A stretch of DNA of 64,000 nucleotides from Marisalimonas marina (GTDB lineage: Bacteria; Pseudomonadota; Alphaproteobacteria; Puniceispirillales; Marisalimonadaceae). The position numbers and the translations under genes are program-made. This document shows positions 15,765-23,058 of this stretch, one piece after another (the stretch's first letter is position 1; each line of letters starts with the position of its first letter). Below the pieces are notes generated by a model that saw only the letters and a program-made list of their open reading frames with translations, searched no databases and was not told where the DNA came from. The DNA lies in NCBI GenBank assembly GCA_038131365.1, contig JAYPPH010000006.1, positions 1 to 64,000 on the forward strand, written 5' to 3'.

Positions 15765-16298
15765 ATGGAAATGCGCAAAGGTGGACGTCTTGTAGATAGG
15801 CCTGAATTTAAAACCAAACCTAAACCTGTTACATTTTTAGCTAAAGATAAAGTATCACAAGCTATTGAAGTTATGTCTGAAAAAAATTATGGGTCGGTTG
15901 TGATAGTTGATGGAAAGGATAAAGTTGTAGGTATTGTTACAGAAAGAGATATTGTTAAAAAACTGGTTAATAATAATAAATCAGCCAAAACAACTAAATT
16001 AGAAGACATAATGACTCCAAATCCTAGGGTGGCAAATGAAAATGATGACGTGGTTGATTGGTTGAGAATTATGTCAAATGACAGGTTTAGAAGATTACCT
16101 GTGGTAGACTCAAATGGAAAAATTAAAGTAATTTTTACCCAGGGTGATTTTGTTTCTTATACATGGCCGGATTTAATTTATCAGGCTTCTCAGCTTGCCA
16201 AAGCTTCCTTTATGAAAGGGTTTTCTGTGAACACTCTTTTGATAATGATGGTCGTATATGGGGTTGCCTTAATTGCAGCTATGAAAGCTATCTTGTAA
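15765..16298 (+). CDS. CBS-domain protein with C-terminal membrane anchor (copy 1)
   Basis: A 177-residue protein with a CBS pair: CBS1 about 20-75 (ending GIVTERDIVKKLV) and CBS2 about 80-135 (MTPNPRVA to RRLPVVDSNG). CBS pairs bind adenosyl ligands such as AMP, ATP or SAM (family knowledge). Residues 155-176 (VNTLLIMMVVYGVALIAA) form one transmembrane helix, so the sensor would be tail-anchored with CBS domains in the cytoplasm. The ribosome-binding site GGGGG lies seven bases before the ATG. It is divergent from the two-repeat gene. Its product is identical to that of the second copy at 17295. Confidence 0.85.
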   Translation: MEMRKGGRLVDRPEFKTKPKPVTFLAKDKVSQAIEVMSEKNYGSVVIVDGKDKVVGIVTERDIVKKLVNNNKSAKTTKLEDIMTPNPRVANENDDVVDWLRIMSNDRFRRLPVVDSNGKIKVIFTQGDFVSYTWPDLIYQASQLAKASFMKGFSVNTLLIMMVVYGVALIAAMKAIL

Positions 16299-16501
16299 TA
16301 AACATTAACAATTTAAATTATAGAGTAAGTTTCAGACTTAGATGATTGATTTAAGTTGTTTGGTTCCAATTTTAAAAAAGCTTTTACTTCATATCTGCAC
16401 ATTAAATAAGCAATTAAGTGATATATTTTTTTAAGAGTGTTTAGAGATATACATATACACAATGTTTAAATAAGCTTTGATTTTAAATTTGAGGGTTTTA
16501 T

Positions 16502-17050
16502 TTATGGAAATGTTAATAATTTTTCTATAGCTTCCATTGATGGATAGCCTACACCTAAAAGAAAATTTCCAACATTTGAGCCAGTAAGTAAGTTTCCAAA
16601 CCTTAATGTAAGTGCACCATTATCTTTAAAACAAGAGGCTGTATCATTTATACAATTCAAAAATTTATCTTTGTCAGACATTGCCGCTTCTGCTCTTGTA
16701 AGAACAATATACTTAGGGTGCTCTGAACTGTTTTCAAATTTTGTTGGTAAAGCAGTAGCGATATTTCTCAAATAAATATTAGCTTTTCCGCTATTCATTA
16801 TTTCTTTAAAATCGTTAGAATTCGATTGAACTTCCAGAGCTTTTTGATAACCATCTAAATTATCATAGAATTGAATGAAAATTAGACTTCCTGCATGTTC
16901 ACCAGTTGCAATTGAACCAAAGCGTGTGCCTTTAGCACCTGCATTAGCAATTAAATCTTTTGAATATGAAGACATTAATTTAGTCATAGTTTGCCTATAA
17001 CTAAAATCAACAGACGCAACGGTTAATACAACGTAACTTGACTTACTCAT
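16502..17050 (-). CDS. Two-repeat protein, truncated chimeric copy 2
   Basis: Residues 1-177 are identical to copy 1; the last 29 residues (second-repeat terminal helix and strand) are replaced by LLTFP, read from the antisense of the downstream gene's 5' stub. The 182-codon frame keeps the same GGAGGG ribosome-binding site and promoter. Its nucleotide differences from copy 1 that I could find are synonymous, which suggests the truncated protein has been kept or that copies have been homogenised. On the opposite strand, 16504-16530 reads an eight-codon stub (MEMLIIFL) of the 18035 gene. Confidence 0.65.
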   Translation of the reverse strand: MSKSSYVVLTVASVDFSYRQTMTKLMSSYSKDLIANAGAKGTRFGSIATGEHAGSLIFIQFYDNLDGYQKALEVQSNSNDFKEIMNSGKANIYLRNIATALPTKFENSSEHPKYIVLTRAEAAMSDKDKFLNCINDTASCFKDNGALTLRFGNLLTGSNVGNFLLGVGYPSMEAIEKLLTFP

Positions 17051-17294
17051 TTTTCCCTCCAAGGTTATTGAGATTTAGAGTAAGCATTTAATAATTACAT
17101 CTTTATTACAATTTAAATATTTCTCACCTATAAATAAACTTGTGTAATGACTGTTAATTAATCATCTATTTAAATTATAATAATATTTTTATTATATTTT
17201 TAATATTTTCTTAGCTAAATTATACTATTTTTGTATATTAGACTTTTGTCTAATTAATTTAGTTAACTAATGTAAGAATTTTGGGGGATTTAAA

Positions 17295-17828
17295 ATGGAA
17301 ATGCGCAAAGGTGGACGTCTTGTTGATAGGCCTGAATTTAAAACTAAACCTAAACCTGTTACATTTTTAGCTAAAGATAAAGTATCACAAGCTATTGAAG
17401 TTATGTCTGAAAAAAATTATGGGTCGGTTGTGATAGTTGATGGAAAGGATAAAGTTGTAGGTATTGTTACAGAAAGAGATATTGTTAAAAAACTGGTTAA
17501 TAATAATAAATCAGCCAAAACAACTAAATTAGAAGACATAATGACTCCAAATCCTAGGGTGGCAAATGAAAATGATGACGTGGTTGATTGGTTAAGAATT
17601 ATGTCAAATGACAGGTTTAGAAGATTACCTGTGGTAGACTCAAATGGAAAAATTAAAGTAATTTTTACCCAGGGTGATTTTGTTTCTTATACATGGCCGG
17701 ATTTAATTTATCAGGCTTCTCAGCTTGCCAAAGCTTCCTTTATGAAAGGGTTTTCTGTGAACACTCTTTTGATAATGATGGTCGTATATGGGGTTGCCTT
17801 AATTGCAGCTATGAAAGCTATCTTGTAA
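17295..17828 (+). CDS. CBS-domain protein with C-terminal membrane anchor (copy 2)
   Basis: It encodes exactly the same 177 residues as the gene at 15765, offset by 1530 bases. Three codon differences were seen (Val, Thr, Leu), all silent. The ribosome-binding site and the upstream divergent region are identical to copy 1. This copy sits directly before the intact 18035 gene and is therefore probably in the ancestral position at its 3' side, while copy 1 keeps the intact two-repeat gene. Confidence 0.85.
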   Translation: MEMRKGGRLVDRPEFKTKPKPVTFLAKDKVSQAIEVMSEKNYGSVVIVDGKDKVVGIVTERDIVKKLVNNNKSAKTTKLEDIMTPNPRVANENDDVVDWLRIMSNDRFRRLPVVDSNGKIKVIFTQGDFVSYTWPDLIYQASQLAKASFMKGFSVNTLLIMMVVYGVALIAAMKAIL

Positions 17829-18034
17829 TAAACATTAAAAATTTAAATTATAGATTAAGTTTCAGACTTAGATGATTGATTTAAGTTGTTTGGTTCAGAT
17901 TTTAAAAAAGCTCTTACCTTATATCTGCACATTAAATAAGCAATTAAGTGATATATTTTTTTAAGAGTGTTTAGAGGTATACATATACACAACGTTTAAA
18001 TAGGCTTTTAATTTTAAATTTGAGGTTTTTATTT

Positions 18035-18292
18035 ATGGAAATGTTAATAATAGCAAAATTTACTTGTTCATATGATGAATGGAAAACTATTTATGATGGT
18101 GATTTAGAATTAAGACAACAATTCATGAAAGATGACTTAGTTGGGAAAGTTAATGAAAACACAGCAATGATAAAAGCTACTATTATTGACCCTGAAAAAA
18201 TGGAAAAGATAATGTCAGAAAGAATTCCAGAAATTGCTCCTAAGCTTGGGCTTGAACATGAAATGTATACTTTAACTAGTATGCAGGACTAA
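18035..18292 (+). CDS. Small ferredoxin-fold-like protein (85 aa), unknown
   Basis: It reads MEMLIIAKFTCSYDEWKTIY, then ELRQQFMKDDLVGKVNEN and a terminal helix-strand (MEKIMSERIPEIAPKLG, EMYTLTSM). The strand-helix-strand-strand-helix-strand pattern is like small dimeric alpha-beta barrel proteins; no named family is recognised. The ATG at 18035 has GAGG ten bases upstream; the in-frame TTG at 18020 lies before that site. The first six codons were copied to 16504 by the tandem duplication. It is followed after 39 bases by another small gene, probably in one transcript. Confidence 0.6.
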   Translation: MEMLIIAKFTCSYDEWKTIYDGDLELRQQFMKDDLVGKVNENTAMIKATIIDPEKMEKIMSERIPEIAPKLGLEHEMYTLTSMQD

Positions 18293-18331
18293 TAAGTATA
18301 AAAATTAATAATAGAATTAGGAGAAAATATT

Positions 18332-18712
18332 ATGAGTTTTAAAATTGGAAATACCACATTTGGTTTCACTATGAGAGTTCCAGATAGTGATGAAAAGGCA
18401 GTTGATGATTTGCTGTCGGCTCATGCCAATTGGATGTCTGAAACACACTCGTTAGAACAAGTTGATGGTAAATTACATACTTTAGAATATTTTGTTTCTA
18501 AAGCTTCTGAGTTCAACGATATGATGGACCCATCAAAAGGAACTACAGGTAATATTATTTATAATATCTCTGAAGTTCACCTAGATGATGAACATTTTGG
18601 TAAGCATGTAGAACTAGGTCAAGGCTGGTCTAGGATAGGCGAATTTTTCGAATTGTTTGAAAAATACGCTCCATTAGTGACTATGGGTGGCCGAGTTATA
18701 CAAAAACTATAA
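18332..18712 (+). CDS. Unknown small protein (126 aa)
   Basis: It begins MSFKIGNTTFGFTMRVPDSD and contains a helix AVDDLLSAHANWMSETH, a strand LHTLEYFVSK, a second half with NIIYNISEVHLDDEHFGKHVE and a terminal VTMGGRVIQKL. The His residues (NWMSETH, FGKHV) are conspicuous but no known motif is recognised. AGGAG is placed 9-13 bases before the ATG. It probably forms an operon with the 18035 gene. An alpha-beta barrel fold is possible; the function is unknown. Confidence 0.6.
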   Translation: MSFKIGNTTFGFTMRVPDSDEKAVDDLLSAHANWMSETHSLEQVDGKLHTLEYFVSKASEFNDMMDPSKGTTGNIIYNISEVHLDDEHFGKHVELGQGWSRIGEFFELFEKYAPLVTMGGRVIQKL

Positions 18713-18870
18713 ATTATTTCATACATAATTGTTGTATAACTATTAATTATAAATACTTTTAGTAACGACACATATAACAAAACAACTATTATAAAAAGTT
18801 GTAATAAATTTTTTATAGTGTATACACATCTGCTAATTGAATAAAATTTTACATTTTAATGGGGGTTAAA

Positions 18871-19221
18871 ATGCAAAGAACTATATATGATAGTTGGAGT
18901 GTTGTTATGAACCATAACAAGAATCCACTTAAAAATATTCCAGATACTCAAGTAAGACACATGATAATGCAAGTTTTAGCATGGATGTGGTGTGTGGTAT
19001 TTTCAATGTATTTTACAAGCATGTGGGTGTTTGGGATAACTGCAATAGCTCATACAATGTTATTAGGCGCAATTGTATTTACTGTTGTAACTTTTGAAAC
19101 AGCAAAAAGAAAACCTAGATTTTTTGGTAGTTATTTCACACCCAGTAGAAGTCGTGCAATATATGTTGATGGTAAAAGAATAGAATTAGACCATCATGAT
19201 AAAGGTGGAGAGCACGAGTAA
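18871..19221 (+). CDS. Two-helix membrane protein, unknown (116 aa)
   Basis: It starts MQRTIYDSWSVVMNHNKNPL and has two transmembrane helices (about 35-56, LAWMWCVVFSMYFTSMWVFG, and 57-78, TAIAHTMLLGAIVFTVVTFE). A basic region RKPRFFGSYFTPSRSR and a charged, His-rich end LDHHDKGGEHE follow. The ATG at 18871 is chosen because GGGGG lies seven bases upstream; the ATG at 18859 overlaps that site. The layout resembles small integral proteins that recruit partners, but no family is recognised. Confidence 0.6.
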   Translation: MQRTIYDSWSVVMNHNKNPLKNIPDTQVRHMIMQVLAWMWCVVFSMYFTSMWVFGITAIAHTMLLGAIVFTVVTFETAKRKPRFFGSYFTPSRSRAIYVDGKRIELDHHDKGGEHE

Positions 19222-19271
19222 ATCATTACTCAAGGTATTTAATAAACTTTAACAGATTTACTTATATTAAA

Positions 19272-19349
19272 ATGATTGAAGTATATAAAAAGTTAGCGAT
19301 TATGATAGGGCTGACAGTAATATTTATATACTTCTTATATCAAGCCTAG
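19272..19349 (+). CDS. Possible 25-aa membrane peptide related to the N-terminus of the MORN protein
   Basis: ATG ATT GAA GTA TAT AAA AAG encodes MIEVYKKL and then a hydrophobic stretch AIMIGLTVIFIYFLYQA. The first eight residues equal those of the MORN-repeat protein at 7567, and the DNA is similar there as well. No ribosome-binding site is clear. It could be a short membrane peptide or the remnant of a second MORN gene. Confidence 0.3.
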   Translation: MIEVYKKLAIMIGLTVIFIYFLYQA

Positions 19350-19493
19350 AAATAATCTGTTTTTGAATCTCATATTAAAATTGGTCAAATTTCAGGCATG
19401 TTATGCCCATTAGTAATCATTTAATAATATTGTTTGTAAATCATCAATTAAGAAGATAGCCTTTATTATTACACACTTAATTGGAGATAAAAA

Positions 19494-19769
19494 ATGCTTT
19501 TCAAACTAGCTTGGACTCATTCACCTGAGGCAAGAAATGAAACTATAAAAAAATTTATGGAAACTGGAGGCATGCCCCCTGAAGGCGTTGAGCTGCTCTC
19601 TAGATATCATAATCTAGATGGTACTGGAGGTTTTGCTATCCTTGAAAGTACAAGTGCTGCTGCTTTAGCTGATTACGCTCTTGACTGGAATGGTCTAATT
19701 AAAATAGAAATTACTGCAATTATGGATGATGAAACTATAACATCAGTACTTCCAAAACATTTCAGCTAA
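19494..19769 (+). CDS. DUF3303-family small protein
   Basis: A 91-residue protein with the DUF3303 pattern: an opening strand MLFKLAWTHSPEARNETI, the conserved FMETGGMPPEGVELLSRYHNLDGTGGFAILE, and ALADYALDWNGLIKIEITAIMDDE. DUF3303 members are ferredoxin-fold dimers of unknown function, abundant in marine bacteria and cyanobacteria. AATTGGAG lies about ten bases before the ATG. It is followed 38 bases later by a DsrE-like gene, probably in one transcript. Confidence 0.8.
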   Translation: MLFKLAWTHSPEARNETIKKFMETGGMPPEGVELLSRYHNLDGTGGFAILESTSAAALADYALDWNGLIKIEITAIMDDETITSVLPKHFS

Positions 19770-19807
19770 AAGTACAAAAAAAATCTTATAAATAAGGAAA
19801 TTTTATA

Positions 19808-20170
19808 ATGGCAAAATTCCTGATACATATACATAGCGGTCCTGAGCTAAAAAACAAAGCTACCCTTGGGATGTTAGTGGCTATTACAGCTTTTAATAAA
19901 GGTAATGAAGTTAATTTATTTTTAGCTGCTGATGGAACTCATTTGTTAAACATTAAAAATGAAGGGGAAGTTGTTGGTCAAGGAACAGGGGATTTAAAAA
20001 CCCACTTAGATGCTTTAAAAGAAAATGATGTAAAAATCTATGTCTCAGGAATGTCTGCTAAAGCTAGAGGATATGATGAGAGTTTACTTGACGGTTTTAA
20101 TGCTGATTTTGCAATGCCTGACAAACTTTTAGAACTATCAACAGATTCTGATACTGTACTCTGCTATTAA
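19808..20170 (+). CDS. DsrE/DsrF-like protein
   Basis: A 120-residue protein of the DsrE-like fold: KFLIHIHSGPELKNKATLGMLVAITAFNKGNEVNLFLAADGTHLLN is the recognisable N-terminal half. The second half has DALKENDVKIYVSGMSAKARGYDES, where DsrE proteins carry their sulfur-binding Cys; here that position is Ser (YVSGMSAK), so sulfur-relay activity is doubtful. A cysteine is present two residues from the end. It is the last gene before the direct repeat at 20239. Confidence 0.75.
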   Translation: MAKFLIHIHSGPELKNKATLGMLVAITAFNKGNEVNLFLAADGTHLLNIKNEGEVVGQGTGDLKTHLDALKENDVKIYVSGMSAKARGYDESLLDGFNADFAMPDKLLELSTDSDTVLCY

Positions 20171-20238
20171 AGAATTATCCAAAATATATAACAAAATTTA
20201 AGTGTTTTTGAGATATACGAGTTCAATTGTTGACTGAT

Positions 20239-20333
20239 TTGTAGACTGAAATATTTTAATTTTATAATATATAATTAAATCAGATGGTTAAAATGGAATA
20301 ACGAGGAGGTCCTCTCCGCCAATTAGATAACTT
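20239..20333 (+). mobile_element. att-like site C, 95-bp direct repeat and right boundary of the small-gene cluster
   Basis: It is in register with site D (13115-13209): a shared 12-mer at 20239-20250, 26 diverged bases, 34 identical bases (20277-20310), then CCTCTCCGCCA (20311-20321) and ATTAGATAACTT. Bases 20311-20332 are also identical to 7423-7444 of site A. It combines features of the A/B and D/E types and is the most complete copy. The CCTCTCC-G-CCA end looks like the acceptor end of a tRNA-Ser. Confidence 0.65.
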
Positions 20334-20463
20334 ACTTCAATTTATATGTTTTGAATATATTAACCGTCCCAATCTAAAATACAAAAATTAAAACTTTTTC
20401 TTCCCTGAAACATAAATATTTTAGTAAAGTTTATATTAGTTTAAGTTAAAGAAAGGTTAACTA

Positions 20464-20871
20464 ATGTCGACCATATCACCTCCTCAGAACCCTGAAGAAA
20501 ATCCTCGAGTAAAAGCAGTTTTTGATGATATTCGTGCTACGCGTGGAAGTAATTTTATTAATAATTTATGGCACTATCTAGCCTTTGATGTAGGCCTCCT
20601 TGAAAATACTTGGCGTGATGTAAAAGATGTTATGGCAAAACCAAGTCACCTTGATCCAATGACTAAGGAGCTTATATATGCTGCTGTTTCTATAGCTAAT
20701 AGTTGTGAGTACTGCATACATTCTCATACTGCTGCTGCAAGAGCAAAGGGTATGAGTGATGAGCAATATGCTGAGTTCTTATCAATAGTATCACTTGCTG
20801 GAAGGACAAACCATCTTCTCAATGGAATAAAGGTACCGATTGACCCAGAGTTTAATCATGAAAAAAGTTAA
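20464..20871 (+). CDS. Carboxymuconolactone decarboxylase/AhpD-like protein
   Basis: A 135-residue helical protein of the CMD family. The redox motif CEYCIHSH (Cys81, Cys84, His88) preceded by KELIYAAVSIANS is that of AhpD-type alkylhydroperoxidases rather than of true carboxymuconolactone decarboxylases. It probably reduces peroxides or acts as a thiol oxidoreductase. It is the first gene to the right of the att-like sites and is followed 42 bases later by a hydrolase gene in the same direction. Confidence 0.82.
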   Translation: MSTISPPQNPEENPRVKAVFDDIRATRGSNFINNLWHYLAFDVGLLENTWRDVKDVMAKPSHLDPMTKELIYAAVSIANSCEYCIHSHTAAARAKGMSDEQYAEFLSIVSLAGRTNHLLNGIKVPIDPEFNHEKS

Positions 20872-20913
20872 TTTAAGTTAAAAATAATCTTTAAAATAGA
20901 TTGGAAAATTAAA

Positions 20914-21840
20914 ATGAATATTTTTCTAGGTCATAAATTAATAATTTTTATTTCTCTGATTTTGTTTGGATCTTCCCTAAGTTTTGGTGAAACTATAAAA
21001 TTAGAACTTTCAGAAAAAAAATTTGGGGTTTCACAGGTACCAGTTGAACTTGTTTTTCCAAAAAACCCGATCAAGAAACCTTTCCCACTTATCATTTTAC
21101 AGCATGGAAGCACAAGAGATGCTGGCAGTGTATCAAATGGAATAGTCCAGACAGATGTACAAATGAGAAATCTTTCAAAAGCAGCATTAAATAATGGTTT
21201 TGCTGTAGCCATAATAGATGCATTTTATCAAAAGAATCTTAAAGCTAATCAAAAAACTAAATTTCCAGATGCGCAAGTTTATGCAAAACAAGTAGCTTCT
21301 TATTTTTCAAAAAAACCAGAATTAGACCCTAATAATTTCTTTTATACTGGGTTTAGTTATGGTGGGCATGCAGCTTTAATGTTAATGGATGATTTAAAAT
21401 TTGGTGATAATAAAAAATGGGCAGGTATTGTATCTTTGGAACCTCCTTGTAATATTTTTCATGAACAAAGAAATTTTATAACGCCTATTCTTGTCCTTAA
21501 AGGTGGTGAGAGTCATTACGAACCAAAACCTTGTAAAACTATGATTGATTTATATGTTTCAAAGGGAACTGATGCAGAATTAATAATATTCCCAAATTCT
21601 AATCATTTTTTTAGTCATAATGGCAAGATTGTAAAAGGTGTTGCATTTAATGGTTGCGGTGATAATCCAGTGTTAATTGGAATGAATAAAAATTTGAGAT
21701 TTCTTGATGGTAGTCAGGCAAATCCAAAAATTGTTAGAAAAAAATGTTTTACCAAGACAGGTGGTTCAGGAAAATCAAGAGAAGATTTGAAATTAGCCAT
21801 TGATAGCTCAATTAAATTTTTTAAATCTAAGTTAAATTAA
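20914..21840 (+). CDS. Secreted dienelactone-hydrolase-like alpha/beta hydrolase
   Basis: A 308-residue alpha/beta hydrolase with a signal peptide (residues 1-25, IIFISLILFGSSLSFG). The oxyanion strand PLIILQHGST (57-66) and the nucleophile elbow GFSYGG with Ser148 are present; a later His in SNHFFSH could complete the triad, with Asp/Glu in between. Cysteines at several places suggest disulfides in the periplasm. Substrate unknown. It probably shares a transcript with the AhpD-like gene. Confidence 0.78.
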   Translation: MNIFLGHKLIIFISLILFGSSLSFGETIKLELSEKKFGVSQVPVELVFPKNPIKKPFPLIILQHGSTRDAGSVSNGIVQTDVQMRNLSKAALNNGFAVAIIDAFYQKNLKANQKTKFPDAQVYAKQVASYFSKKPELDPNNFFYTGFSYGGHAALMLMDDLKFGDNKKWAGIVSLEPPCNIFHEQRNFITPILVLKGGESHYEPKPCKTMIDLYVSKGTDAELIIFPNSNHFFSHNGKIVKGVAFNGCGDNPVLIGMNKNLRFLDGSQANPKIVRKKCFTKTGGSGKSREDLKLAIDSSIKFFKSKLN

Positions 21841-21888
21841 GGTAAGTTTTAAGCTGAATTTATAAATCAAATAATAATTAATTATTAT

Positions 21889-22773
21889 TTATGTACTTAT
21901 ATGCCTTTTTTCTCTGTAAAGAACATAAAGTCCTGCCAAAATTATTACTCCTGCCCCAACCCACATTTCAATACTTGGGATGTCATCAAAAATAAAATAA
22001 CCAAAAACAGCTACCCATAATAATTTTGTATAATTATAAGGCGCTAATAGAGAAGCTTCAGCATAATTAAAAGCATTTATCATGCATAAGTGTGCCAGTG
22101 CTCCCAAGATGCCTGTGGCTAAAAAAACCAATAAATGAATTGGTTCAGGATCTACCCAAACAAAAGACACAATTAAGCTCGACCAGAATAGACCTCCTAT
22201 GCCAGTATAAAATAGGGTCGTAAGTGGGTTTTCAGTTGTAGATAGTAACCTTGTCAAAATTTGAAAAAGTGCAAAAAACAATGCACCAATTAAGGGCATA
22301 ATAGAAACCAAATGCCAAAAATTACCACCAGGACGTACAATTATCATAACACCAAATAACCCAACTATTACGGCACACCAGCGATGAATACCCACTTTTT
22401 CTTTAAGTATAGGTACAGAAAGCACAGTTATAAATAAAGGTGCAACAAACCCTATAGCTGTAGCTTCTGCTAATGGTAAATACGTTAAACCGACAAAAAG
22501 GCTAGAGATTGAACAAACTAAAAAACCAGGACGAATAATTTGAATAATGGGTCTGTTAGTTACTTTTAATTTGGAAAGTTTTTCGCCTTTAAAAAAGAAA
22601 AAAAGCCAAAGTGTAAGGTTAATGCCAATGAAATATCCCCATACAATCTGAACCGCATGAAAATCTTTTGTATATAGCTTACATATAGTATCTACAATCG
22701 ATATAAATAAAATTGCTATCATGAAAAACAAAACACCCTTAAATATATTTTGTGTTTTGTTATTAATTTTCAT
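21889..22773 (-). CDS. EamA-family (DMT) transporter
   Basis: A 294-residue, ten-helix drug/metabolite carrier made of two EamA repeats. The recognisable parts are YLPLAEATAIGFVAPLFITVLSVPILKEKVG in the first half and NYAEASLLAPYNYTKLLWVAVFGYFIFDDIPS in the second. Substrate unknown; the family includes amino-acid and S-adenosylmethionine carriers. Its start overlaps the end of the 75-residue gene upstream by four bases (ATGA), so the two are co-translated. It is similar in layout to the carriers at 25650 and 45402. Confidence 0.87.
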   Translation of the reverse strand: MKINNKTQNIFKGVLFFMIAILFISIVDTICKLYTKDFHAVQIVWGYFIGINLTLWLFFFFKGEKLSKLKVTNRPIIQIIRPGFLVCSISSLFVGLTYLPLAEATAIGFVAPLFITVLSVPILKEKVGIHRWCAVIVGLFGVMIIVRPGGNFWHLVSIMPLIGALFFALFQILTRLLSTTENPLTTLFYTGIGGLFWSSLIVSFVWVDPEPIHLLVFLATGILGALAHLCMINAFNYAEASLLAPYNYTKLLWVAVFGYFIFDDIPSIEMWVGAGVIILAGLYVLYREKRHIST

Positions 22774-22997
22774 TTTTTATTGTTATCCATTAATTTTTGT
22801 AATTTTAATTCTTTACCTACTATTTCTCTTAATTTTAAACCATTACCAAATGGATCCATATTTTCATACTTTGTTAAACATTCCCGTGCGGTCATATTTT
22901 TCCAGATTTCTTTTTTACCATTAGGAAATGATATCTCGTAAAAACGTTTAGTCTTATCCCAAGTTTTAGGACGACCGTCTCTCATTTCATGTTCCAT
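22770..22997 (-). CDS. Unknown 75-aa protein coupled to an EamA transporter
   Basis: A soluble, charged protein: MEHEMRDGRPKTWDKTKRFY, ISFPNGKKEIWKNMTAREC, then LKLREIVGKELKLQKL. Not recognised. GAGG lies about nine bases before the ATG, and its end overlaps the transporter start by four bases, which supports that it is translated. No signal or membrane segment. Confidence 0.5.
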   Translation of the reverse strand: MEHEMRDGRPKTWDKTKRFYEISFPNGKKEIWKNMTARECLTKYENMDPFGNGLKLREIVGKELKLQKLMDNNKK

Positions 22998-23058
22998 TAA
23001 TAAACCTCACTTGAATTTCATTTATTGTTTTAGAAGCATCTTTGGTTTTTTAATAGCC

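Larger units (their letters stand above)
14991..18051. repeat. Tandem duplication of a 1530-bp unit (two-repeat gene plus CBS gene)
   Basis: Unit 1 is 14991-16520 and unit 2 is 16521-18051, in direct orientation. One breakpoint lies in the 3' end of the two-repeat gene and the other six codons into the gene now at 18035. The junction at 16520/16521 therefore joins the 5' stub of the downstream gene to the truncated 3' end of the two-repeat gene. Coding parts differ at six positions that I could find, all synonymous; the divergent promoter region shows no difference; the roughly 220 bases after the CBS gene show about 13. Confidence 0.92.

Noticed and set aside
13115..20333. A composite transposon bounded by the 95-bp repeats
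   Set aside because: The repeats are direct, carry no transposase and end in a tRNA-like motif, so site-specific recombination fits better than transposition.
22721..22941. Two hydrophobic plus-strand open frames
   Set aside because: They lie opposite the coupled pair 22770-22997 and 21889-22773; the hydrophobicity comes from AT-rich antisense codons.
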